DNA from: Bolinopsis microptera
Taxonomy: Eukaryota > Ctenophora > Tentaculata > Lobata > Bolinopsidae
Direction: 5' to 3'
DNA: 64,000 nt
NCBI RefSeq assembly: GCF_026151205.1
Contig: NC_087081.1
Coordinates: forward strand, 11,533,113 to 11,597,112
In this document: one piece after another, positions 33,001 to 40,582 of the stretch
How positions within the stretch are numbered: position 1 is the first letter of the stretch
Layout of the letters: every line of letters begins with the position of its first letter
Made by a program: the position numbers and the translations under genes
The notes under the pieces: model-generated
What the model saw: the letters and a program-made list of their open reading frames with translations, nothing else
Database searches by the model: none
Told to the model about the DNA's origin: nothing

Positions 33001-34363
33001 ACGTCGAAACGAGTTGTCAGTAGACCAAAACTGTATTGTCTGGGGATCTCGAGTTGTTATTCCAGAGAGTATGAGAAAGAGCGTGCTTTCAATGCTTCAT
33101 GCAACACACATGGGCATTTCACAGACCAAAGCACTAGCGAGAGGCTATGTTTATTGGCCAAACATGGATGCTGAGATCGAGAAAATGGTTAAACTATGTG
33201 AACCATGTCAACTAAACCAGAAGAAACCCGCTAGATCTACACCACACCCATGGGCTAAAACTATGGAGGCTTGGGAGCGGATTCATCTAGATTTCTGTGG
33301 ACCCTTTCTTGGATCTATGTGGCTGATAGTTATCTGTTCGTATTCAAAATGGTTAGAAGTTGTTAGAATGACGAACATTACAAGTAAGAGAGTGATTCAA
33401 GAGTTACGAGACATCTTTAGCCGTTGGGGACTACCCAAGATACTAGTATCAGACAATGGATCGAGTTTAACTTCAGAAGAGTTTAAAGTATTCACGAACA
33501 ATAACCAGATTCGACACGTGCTTATTCCTGCTTACTCACCTGCAAGTAATGGACAAGCAGAAGTTGCAGTCGGACTGTTTAAAAGAGCTATGAAACGGAT
33601 GATCTTGAAAAACCCTGACGTTATGTGTAACCTGGCTGATTGGCTGCTAAACTACCGCAACACACCACACACCACTACCGGAGTAGAGCCTGCAGTTGCG
33701 ATGATGAAACGACGGACGAGAAACGCCTTGAGTTTTCTACACCCGAGTTCGAGTAGTAAGTTTGCCAAAGTTGCTTTAAACGATCAGAACACGATTGCTG
33801 AATCGAGACTTCGTGATCTGAAGATTGATGACACTATATCGTTCTATGATGAGAACAAGAAGTGCTGGAGAAACGGTGTTATCGAGGGTAAGGAAGGTAC
33901 CAAAGTGCTACTGATCAAGACACCTGATGGAGTCTACCGCAAGCATTTGGACCAAGTGATCAAGAGATCTGTTGTGTCAGAGCCGTTGCAACAAACAGAT
34001 CCGGATACACCGAGAGTTGAGCTGGAGATAAGAGATGAGCAGAGTTCTACAGCTATTGATGGTGATTTCGAGAAGACAGCTAGCTTACCTATGAGTAAAG
34101 ATCCGGAAACTTCGATTATAGTTGGTAATAATCCAAATCTACCCCCTGAGCCTGACCATAAGGCAGCCGTTGAACCTATAATCACTGCACAACCCGTACT
34201 TAAACCACGTGAGCTTGCCATAGAAATTAACCGTAGCACTATAAAACCTAATATTGTTAGAGAGCATGAATTGCAAAAACCTAATTTGCTTCTGCCAGCA
34301 AACTTTGCACGTGATAGTAAACCACCAGACAGGCTAAGTTACCGCAAACTGGGAGGAACATAA
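30056..34363 (+). CDS. Gypsy gag-pol polyprotein
   Basis: 1,435 residues from the ATG directly after the 5' LTR. Order: gag (1-215); two CCHC knuckles (CSRCTVRGHVAKNC and CRNCRKPGHIAKNC, about 219-250); aspartic protease (LDTGSS, about 337); reverse transcriptase (KLDIRAAYN, about 569; LPFGISSAG; catalytic box RVDDILI near 630 in place of the usual YVDD); RNase H (LDTDAS, about 775); integrase with an HHCC zinc-binding end (near 1017-1060) and the D-D-E acid residues in LDFCGP, SDNGSS and NGQAEV (about 1077, 1132, 1165). A basic/proline C-terminal extension follows. gag and pol share one frame with no stop or shift between them. The product would form particles, copy the RNA and insert the DNA. 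No defects seen. Confidence 0.93.
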   Translation: MATSLVSNLRLSKEHDCVREWLEIFENAASVFIFAHADKLPDDANEKTSKVADLMRTLLTVNLGHDALKKLRAFTFPAEIKDTDYATLRKTLVDRLSPKTNIVAQQQKFMTLNQIAGESLCTFMSRLKEAANVCQFGDLFDLMVRTRFVAGLSSDRIRAELISESATNDTSASLFDKAQTKENALQSSMSVTTHYVQKPGKFQKPQNSKFHQKADLSIVCSRCTVRGHVAKNCKVRCRNCRKPGHIAKNCRSAKKQSHCVEGIGDHDDGNACAADYGYTHQELENTLYCVETADPVQIPVPDGTLPASVVSNLSSCIDCNQKPFLKVKINDKISKMELDTGSSLSCISKSDFARLGLTDCQIVPCSQKLRVANFNCESIDCKALVNVEFSGKKWILPLYVVNCRFPTLLGREWIIQMFGKDWLDHMIGLVDVEQSYAVSKFQRDEFVSEILRSPVFNPGVGTVKGFEACLQFKPDARAKFCKARQVPFAIVDKVGKAIDELVKNGQLIPTEHSDWASPIVPVMKADGTIRICGDYKTTVNPNLDTAIYPLPTIEDCLSKIVGGKLFTKLDIRAAYNSLKLRECDQKIVTLNTHKGLFSPTSLPFGISSAGPIFERKIDDTLRKTENTAWRVDDILITGPDDESHMKNVRTVITALENEGYKCRLDKCVFMEPKVTFLGHEVSADGIRPLNSKVETIVRAPYPTTRAEMISFLGGAQYYSRFIPNMSTVVEPLNRLRPADSIFHFGDREKRAFDELKALLSSDLVLTVYNPELELKLDTDASSVGLGAVMSHIDENGTERPIEYISRTLTKSERNYSMIEKEALAIVWATKRLHRYLFGRPFTLVTDHKPLESIFHPSRGIPSMVAGRLQRWSLFLSGYTYKIQFRPTGKHCNADLCSRFPLPLDTSAETREFDDELTEEFEMKPLDTVFSVHYFGDDKPLIDAELIASHTRRDKTLGRVLQFVKDGWNEKPPVDVELKPFYTRRNELSVDQNCIVWGSRVVIPESMRKSVLSMLHATHMGISQTKALARGYVYWPNMDAEIEKMVKLCEPCQLNQKKPARSTPHPWAKTMEAWERIHLDFCGPFLGSMWLIVICSYSKWLEVVRMTNITSKRVIQELRDIFSRWGLPKILVSDNGSSLTSEEFKVFTNNNQIRHVLIPAYSPASNGQAEVAVGLFKRAMKRMILKNPDVMCNLADWLLNYRNTPHTTTGVEPAVAMMKRRTRNALSFLHPSSSSKFAKVALNDQNTIAESRLRDLKIDDTISFYDENKKCWRNGVIEGKEGTKVLLIKTPDGVYRKHLDQVIKRSVVSEPLQQTDPDTPRVELEIRDEQSSTAIDGDFEKTASLPMSKDPETSIIVGNNPNLPPEPDHKAAVEPIITAQPVLKPRELAIEINRSTIKPNIVREHELQKPNLLLPANFARDSKPPDRLSYRKLGGT

Positions 34364-34731
34364 AACACGTTTCATTATCACATTTTATGACAGTTGTTTT
34401 ATTTTGAATGTGTAAATCTAACCACACATTAATCCAGTTAAATTATCCAGATCAAACATAAAGTTATAAATATTCCCTGTCACGTTTAAGTTTTGAAGAA
34501 TAACACGTTATTTTTTGTTTTAAACGGAATGCGCTAAGTTTTAAATCGTGTAGCGAGCGCAACACGTTTCAACATTTTCACGTGAGTTCACTTAACAATT
34601 TTGTAGATTTCATTTTGACCACGTTTTCAAACATTTTAAATTTTGTACGATTGATTTATATCACATTTTTTTTACGAATTCAGTTAAATTATTAAATCTA
34701 TATTATTTTAACACTTTTTAGTTGAACGGGA
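34364..34731 (+). other. Gypsy 3' untranslated region
   Basis: AT-rich DNA between the gag-pol stop and the 3' LTR. The bases just before the LTR (gaacggga) are a weak polypurine tract. Confidence 0.6.
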
Positions 34732-34860
34732 TGTTATATATTCTAGTAATTTATTGTATGATTAACCGATATACTATTCAGGATGACTACCTGGGTTTTG
34801 GTTTTGGTTTAGCTTTTAGCTTTTAGTCTTGCGTTTACCTTGTCACAACGATTCATAACA
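34732..34860 (+). repeat. Gypsy 3' LTR
   Basis: 129 bp, matching the 5' LTR apart from two extra bases in gcgtttacc versus gcttacc. Followed by the target duplication ttaac. Confidence 0.9.
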
Positions 34861-34865
34861 TTAAC

Positions 34866-36032
34866 GATCTACTCATTGCATCTACAGAAAGCAAGGCAAC
34901 TGTTGTTCTTCTCCTAGATCTCAGCGCAGCTTTTGATACAGTTGACCACTGCAAACTACTGAACATCCTCAGAAATGAGTTGGGAATAACAGGGACAGCT
35001 TGGAAATGGTTCAGCAGCTTCCTCACAGGTAGATGTCAAACGATTAAAGTTGGAAATGAGGAATCTTATGAGATAGTGATTAAGTTTGGAGTCCCACAAG
35101 GCTCTGTGCTGGGTCCGGTCCTGTTCAACATCTACATTCGCTCTTTGTACTCAGCAGCACATGATTTGAACTTCTCCATCCAGGGTTACGCCGACGATCA
35201 TCAGCTGTATAAAAGTTTCAAGCCAAACGAGGAGCCCACCGTCCTTATCAACGATGTTCCCAAATGTTTCCAAGAAATTAATGACTGGATGAAAAAACAT
35301 TATCTACAGCTCAATGCAGGAAAAACTGAGATTCTTGTCTTTGGGACACCGCTTGTTCTCCAGCAGCTGTCCATAGGGGGCGTGTTTGTTAACTCTGAGA
35401 CGTGTGTCAGGCTGTCACCTGTTGCAAAGAACCTCGGATTTCGTCTCGACTCTCAACTAAACTTTGGTGAGCAAATCAAGCAACTTAAAACATCGTGTTT
35501 TCTGAAACTAAGAGACCTTGCTAAGATGAAAACTTTCCTCACAACCAAACAGATGGGAACACTGACTCAAGCAATTGTAATCTCATCGCTTGACTACTGC
35601 AATGCACTTTACTACGGTTGTAGTCAAGCCTCAATTACGCAGCTGCAGAACATTCAGAACCGAGCATGCCGTCTGGTTTTTGGATTAAAGAAGAGAGACT
35701 CAGTCGAGGAGAAGCTCAAATCCCTTCATTGGCTCAAGGTGAAGGAGAGGATTGAGTTTAAGTTATGCTTACTGATTTTCAAAGCAGTCAATGGTGTTGC
35801 TCCTGCATATCTGTGTGATCTAGTAACATTTGTTAGTTCGAGTAGCAGAAGAACTTCCTCCTTACACCTACCCGTCGGATCTACAAGATCACACCCAAGA
35901 GCGTTTCAGACTGTTGCTCCGAAAATCTGGAACCAACTACCAATTGAAATTAAGACTTGTTCCGATGTTGATCTGTTCAAAACATTATTAAAAACTCACC
36001 TGTTTAAGAAAAGTTATGGCATGAGCGATTAA
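34866..36032 (+). CDS. CR1/L2-like reverse transcriptase, part after the gypsy insertion
   Basis: Continues the frame broken at 29928. RT motifs LLDLSAAFDTVDH, GVPQGSVLGPVLF and GYADDHQLY are followed by the thumb and the usual C-terminal region of CR1/L2 LINEs (LDYCNALYYG, IQNRACRLVF, LHWLKVKERIEFKL, APKIWNQLP) and a stop at 36032. No stops inside. The element lacks its endonuclease, so it is 5'-truncated, and is inactive alone. Confidence 0.88.
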   Translation, partial: DLLIASTESKATVVLLLDLSAAFDTVDHCKLLNILRNELGITGTAWKWFSSFLTGRCQTIKVGNEESYEIVIKFGVPQGSVLGPVLFNIYIRSLYSAAHDLNFSIQGYADDHQLYKSFKPNEEPTVLINDVPKCFQEINDWMKKHYLQLNAGKTEILVFGTPLVLQQLSIGGVFVNSETCVRLSPVAKNLGFRLDSQLNFGEQIKQLKTSCFLKLRDLAKMKTFLTTKQMGTLTQAIVISSLDYCNALYYGCSQASITQLQNIQNRACRLVFGLKKRDSVEEKLKSLHWLKVKERIEFKLCLLIFKAVNGVAPAYLCDLVTFVSSSSRRTSSLHLPVGSTRSHPRAFQTVAPKIWNQLPIEIKTCSDVDLFKTLLKTHLFKKSYGMSD

Positions 36033-36310
36033 TTGACAATATAATAACTTTATGTTATTTGCTTAAACTGTTTAGGATGCAACCTAATGTCATGATCTTT
36101 TTGAACTTATTAGCAATTAGACTGTTAGCTCGCTTCACAAGCATGTCATCTTCGTTCCAAAACTTTTTATGTCCTATGCATACACTCCTTGATAATTATC
36201 TTGATCTAGTATCTTTGTTTCACACAATAGAGCATAAGTTTTGTGGTTTATCCACTGGGCTTAGAGTTTGTGTTTAAGCTACCAAATTTTATTATTATTT
36301 TATTATAATA
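36033..36310 (+). other. 3' UTR and tail of the CR1/L2-like LINE
   Basis: Non-coding, ending in a ttattattattttatta microsatellite-like tail, as CR1/L2 elements usually do. Confidence 0.55.
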
Positions 36311-36378
36311 CAAAGTAATGACGCAGATGACGCAGACTAATCCTTTTGGATGGAGATCTCGCCATGTAACATGTATGT
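36311..36378 (+). other. Probable displaced 3' end of the RTE-type LINE
   Basis: Reads aat gac gca gat gac gca gac taa, a plausible C-terminus and stop for the RTE ORF, then a short UTR ending in catgtaacatgtatgtatg, a (TGTA)-type tail. It is directly followed by repeat part B. It explains where the RTE 3' end went when the CR1/L2 copy inserted. Confidence 0.5.
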
Positions 36379-36587
36379 ATGTAGACCAAGCTCTGTGCAC
36401 GGGATGCTTCCTGGAAGAATCCAGTTCTTTTAGCGAGGCACCCTACCTAAAGCCAAATTGAGATATAATAATCATATTCCTAGGAAAATAATCAGAAATC
36501 AAATACCAATCAAATAATATGATATATAGGAGTATTAACCATATTTACTATGCAAAATGCCCCAACCACATAGTGTAAATTTATATA
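36379..36587. repeat. Dispersed repeat, part B, copy 1
   Basis: 209 bp matching 37721-37929 with about six differences (starts atgtagaccaag, ends aaatttatata). Part A of this copy is at 26104-26153. Confidence 0.88.
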
Positions 36588-37662
36588 ATATATTTCTCAT
36601 AAGCCTAACAAAATATTACTAAAGATACAATTGGAGAAAGGGTCATTCGTCCCCACTCCCCCTAGTATTTAACAATACAGGAGGAATGGCACCGGAGGCC
36701 AAGTGTTTCATAAGGAGACTAGCTGTGTTGATAGTCACCAAGACCAAGGAGGACTACAGCCAGGTGATGTGTAACATCAGGACACACAACAAGTGAAATA
36801 GACTTCTCCACTCCCATCAGTATATTCAAGAATAATCTTAAGAAATCTTTGTTAGATCTACAATCTAAATATGACCAACAACTTTGGTGCAGTTACAACT
36901 TTGATGCAAATGAATTATCATTGAAGTAGGTTGATTTAGTAAACATAATCATATGAGTAAACCACGGTGTTATTGCAAAAAACCATGACAAGGGTATCAG
37001 ACCTATATTAATCTAAGAGACGACACAAAACGAATCATCATACAACAAATTTTAAAATCCTGCGGCACAGGATCCTGTTGTTTTCCTACTCTACCTCTCC
37101 CAAACCCCTCTCTCCTTCTCCTCTCTTCAGGTTTATTCTTCAATTTTAAAAAAATTAGATAGCAGATATATTTTCTTTTAAATGAAGTAATGGCATTATA
37201 CATTGTTTGGTATCGTATGTATGTTGTGTATAGTGTTTGCTGACTGGGTATATGCTATATATTTTGAGGCTCACGACGTCTCGTCCCATGGGTGGAGTTG
37301 TAGGCTGAGTATGTGTTCAAATCTCCTTACTTCGTATGGTGAAACATTGACAGGTTTGCCTTAGCCTTTGGGACGATTTTTTGCCCACCGGGGATCCAAA
37401 AATATGATTATCATGGACATTACTTTGACACATAAACTAATCAAACGACTTTAATGATTCCAGAAAATTTTACTAATTGCATTTAGCTAGTTTATAGTAA
37501 ATACACACGATCGCAGAATAGAGGAGCACAATTGAGCACATCAATTTCAACTTTGAAAGTAAATAGATTATTAGTGACAACAAAATTATAGTTTAAGACA
37601 TCCATTCTGCATTGTGTTTCCAATATTAGAATTTATGATATGTATTGATTGAATAATTGGTA
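36588..37662. other. AT-rich stretch between repeat copies
   Basis: A 30-codon frame near 36690-36795 (GGMAPEAKCFIRRLAV...) resembles the C-terminal part of a decayed LINE ORF but is too short to classify. No other feature seen. Confidence 0.35.
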
Positions 37663-37929
37663 ATTGATTGAAATAAATTTTCGTGCACATACAGAATGAA
37701 TGGTTAATAATTTAATATATATGTAGACCAAGGTCTGTGCACGGGATGCTTCCTGGAAGAATCCAGTTCTTTTAGCGGGGCACCCTACCTAAAGCCAAAT
37801 TGAGATATAATAATCATATTCCTAGAGAAATAATCAGAAATCGAATACCAATCAAATAATATGATATATAGGAGTAGTAACCATATTTACTATGCAAAAT
37901 GCCCCAACCACATAGTGTAAATTTATATA
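37663..37929. repeat. Dispersed repeat copy 2, parts A and B together
   Basis: Part A (37663-37712) and part B (37721-37929) joined by 8 bp. This uninterrupted copy defines the empty site for the nested insertion at 26154-36378. Confidence 0.85.
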
Positions 37930-38758
37930 GAACTCAAATTCCATATCATCATTAAACCTCAATAGTCAATATAATAGCCCAAGCAAAATTAAATAACTTC
38001 TTATATACCTTACTGTCATACTACAAATTAATTAAACATTTGAAATCTGTTAACCAGAGAATAAATTTCTAAACCTAATGCAAGTGAAATAATTTAGATG
38101 CAATAATGAATGCCTAATGTGAGTATCATCTGTCAATGTCCTTGTAAAAAAGTCTGTAAAAGAGATATGAGTAACTAATATAGAAGAAAAAACAGGAAGT
38201 TGTCGTCTGTTGAAAAATAAATAAAATATCTAGAATATAAATTAGAATATAAAATAACATTCAGTCAATGTGTCGTCAATAAACTGTAAAATTATCAAAT
38301 GTTAAAACTGGGTGATACAGTCACCAAAAATAAATACTAAGTATAATAAGTAAATAAATTAAATGTGGTCTATAAAACTACCACTAGGTATAATAGGTCA
38401 ATAAATTAAAAGTGGTTTATAAAACTACCACTGTGCGAACCCTTTCTCCAGTTAAAACATGTCAGTCATGTGCAAAATCAATCAAAATGGTAAGGTGGTA
38501 AAAAAGGGAAAATCCTTTCGATACATCAATTATATATGCCTCAGATTTAAAAGAATTAGAAGATACTTAGTTATCGTCGACTATGATTGCAGTGTAAAAT
38601 TTGTCATATGAATTGTCGACGGTATAATTAGGGTCTGTTGTTATAGATGAGAGTAGCTGTTTCTTATACGAATCACTAAAGCTTTTAACATCGGGCAGAT
38701 TTCGTAGAATATAAATTTAACTTTTGTTTTATTAACTTTTGTTTTATTAAACCTGAGC
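37930..38758. other. AT-rich stretch
   Basis: Includes a local duplication (ggtataata/agtggt...taaaactaccact, 38335-38430). No gene or element end recognised. Confidence 0.4.
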
Positions 38759-38893
38759 ATGGACATAATGAGGAGTGTGCTAGTAGCAGTTAGAGGTGTA
38801 CGTGGGAATCCAAAGAAGGTATGGACCGCCCCTATATCCAATGTCTCCTTCAACCTGATACCTGAGGAGAAGAGCTACGAGGGATATATATGA
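38759..38893 (+). pseudogene. C-terminal remnant of the restriction-endonuclease LINE family
   Basis: Forty-four codons to a TGA reading MDIMRSVLVAVRGVRG, then NVSFNLIPEEKSYEGYI. This matches the end of the full copy (FAMLKSIVVSVHGVR...FGLIPSMTSYECR). The 3' UTR after it (gtgctctgccaattgcatca, 38925 on) matches that of the minus-strand remnant at 25690. Everything upstream is missing: a 5'-truncated insertion. Confidence 0.65.
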
Positions 38894-39159
38894 TATTTAT
38901 TGCTCAGGATTTACGATTGTGCTCTGCCAATTGCATCACTTCATTTAATTTATTGTATACATACTGTTTGACATTTTTTGGTATTTTAAAAAAATGAGAC
39001 TTCCTTTTTTTAAATAATAATAACAAGACCATCTTAATGATTGAATTAATCATAGTGAGAGGTTTGATTCAGTCTAACTTCATTTATCCATTGATACTGT
39101 TCACAGTACACTCCAGTGCATGTAAACGGAATTGAAGGATACCTTACAAGATTGTCGGC

Positions 39160-39295
39160 CACATTTGAATGGTGCCCTTATCAGCCTGCATATTCCTTAT
39201 GCAGGCTAAGTTAAATTCGGCACAAAAGGACTCGAACCTGCAGCCTTCCAAAAGCAAATTATCAGAGCCACCACTGCACTACACCATCACACCCT
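39160..39295 (-). mobile_element. tRNA-derived SINE candidate
   Basis: On the minus strand an A-box-like segment TGGTGTAGTGCAGTGG (39286-39271) and a perfect B box GGTTCGAGTCC (39238-39228) stand about 30 bp apart, as in the internal RNA polymerase III promoter of tRNA genes. A hairpin follows (AGCCTGCATAAGG / ATATGCAGGCT, about 39208-39182). No proper acceptor-stem pairing is evident, so a functional tRNA is unlikely. Ends are approximate. Confidence 0.55.
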
Positions 39296-39620
39296 TGAAT
39301 AAATGTTGAGCCACCACGCAATAAAATTGCTAGGTGGCAAAGTATTGAAAACGGTTTACACATGACATCCGAAGGATCTGAAAATCGTCATTGGGGTTTA
39401 AGACAGGGACCCTGTCAAAATATTAATTATCTTCTCGGGGTAGCCTTTCAGCACACCAGTAAAAACTTTGTTTAAAATTAAGTACAAGAGTTATTAGTTA
39501 ATAAACAGTAGAAATTATTCAAACAATATACACATAATATAACAATTACCCTATATAAAATTCAATATAAATTCAATAGAAAACCCTTGAACACCCTTTA
39601 AGTAGTATAAGTAAGCCAGT

Positions 39621-40360
39621 TTAAAGAACTGGCTCCAAATTTATATCTAATTCTGCTATTTTTACTGCACTACTACTTTTAAACCCTCTCTCTCCTCTAA
39701 GAGCTATGATTGTTGTTCTCAATAGGTCAAATCTTACTCTCTTCCTAATAAATGTCATTGCCTCACTATATCGTTGGCCTGATTTCCTAGATAGTTTATC
39801 CGCTAACTTCTTGAAGAACTTATTTGCTTCCCTTCCCATACCCCCAGTGGTTGATAGGACTATCGGTGTAAACGTCCCATGTTCGACTTCTACAATCCTT
39901 TTATTGTATAAATTCTTTTTCTGTCTCTCATGGCTATTGTACATAGTGGTTGGAGATCCAAGAGCCTTATTGGAAGGAGCTTGAGCATGAAATACTCTTA
40001 CATCTAAAATTGCCCTTTCCAATGGGTTCCACACACTCCTAGCACTAACATCTAATCTAGCTCCATCTGCTTTGTTGGCCCCTGCAGGAAGTTCTCTCCC
40101 GTTGACAGGAATGAGGAGAGGTTCAGTGGTAACATCTTTACAGCCAGCAGTTTCTAATAGCTCTGCTATCACATCTCTCAATGAATTGTGGCGGAGAGAT
40201 ACATACCCACCCCTTTTGCATATCAATGAGTGGTTTATTGAGTTGTCACTTCCACATACACATTTTATTGCAGCATCTTTTATTCCAAAGTTGTACCTAA
40301 GGGCTAGGGCGTCATTGAATTCTTGTTTGTTGAGACAGAATCCAAATGATTTGTACAAGA
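39621..40360 (-). pseudogene. 5'-truncated copy of the restriction-endonuclease LINE family
   Basis: About 245 residues on the minus strand homologous to the C-terminal third of the ORF at 40583-43810: FGFCLNKQEFNDALALRY, a CxC...H....C finger (CVCGSDNSINHSLIC), RGGYVSLRH, the nuclease-like GARLDVSARS...LDVRVFH segment, NKRIVEVEHGTFTPIV, and the RLLRTTIIALRGERG-type end with a stop at 39621. No stop or frameshift within this part, but the RT is absent. Just upstream (40360-40440, minus) is sequence resembling the 3' UTR of other family members, so this copy seems joined to the tail of another. Confidence 0.75.
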
Positions 40361-40509
40361 TGATACATTCAGCCAAATGATGTGTTACAATTGGCAGACT
40401 ACAGTACACTGGTAACGGAAATGATACATCGGTATTGTAGTATAGTGTTTTGTAAACATAGTTGTTTATTATTTGTGGAAACTGGCCACAGGTCTAAATA
40501 TTACATGTC

Positions 40510-40523
40510 AATCAATTACAATT
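40510..40523. repeat. Target-site duplication, 5' copy
   Basis: aatcaattacaatt, repeated at 44042-44055 directly after the T-tail of the LINE between them. Confidence 0.85.
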
Positions 40524-40562
40524 TTAATACTTTCAACACTACTATATAACAAATAATTTGAG
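40522..40562 (+). promoter_or_regulatory. 41-nt 5' leader shared with the LINE at 50 kb
   Basis: Starts ttttaatactttcaacacta and ends aaataatttgag. Identical over 41 nt to 50051-50091, with no similarity beyond it on either side. Here it begins exactly where the target duplication ends and lies 20 nt before the first ATG of the ORF. Its role is unknown: a promoter module or a captured spliced leader are the two readings. Confidence 0.6.
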
Positions 40563-40582
40563 AGTGTATCCTTCTCTCTTTG

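Larger units (their letters stand above)
29929..34860 (+). mobile_element. Complete Ty3/gypsy LTR retrotransposon
   Basis: Bounded by LTRs 29929-30055 and 34732-34860 and by the 5-bp target duplication ttaac (29924-29928; 34861-34865). LTRs start tgttat and end ataaca. They differ only by a 2-bp insertion in the 3' copy, so the insertion is young. One uninterrupted gag-pol frame lies inside; no envelope-like ORF. Short LTRs and a fused gag-pol recall Mag-like metazoan gypsy lineages (assignment by inference). It sits inside a CR1/L2-like RT coding sequence. Confidence 0.92.

Noticed and set aside
39222-39295. Functional tRNA gene on the minus strand
   Set aside because: A and B boxes are present but no proper acceptor stem pairs, and SINE-like sequence continues past the 3' side.
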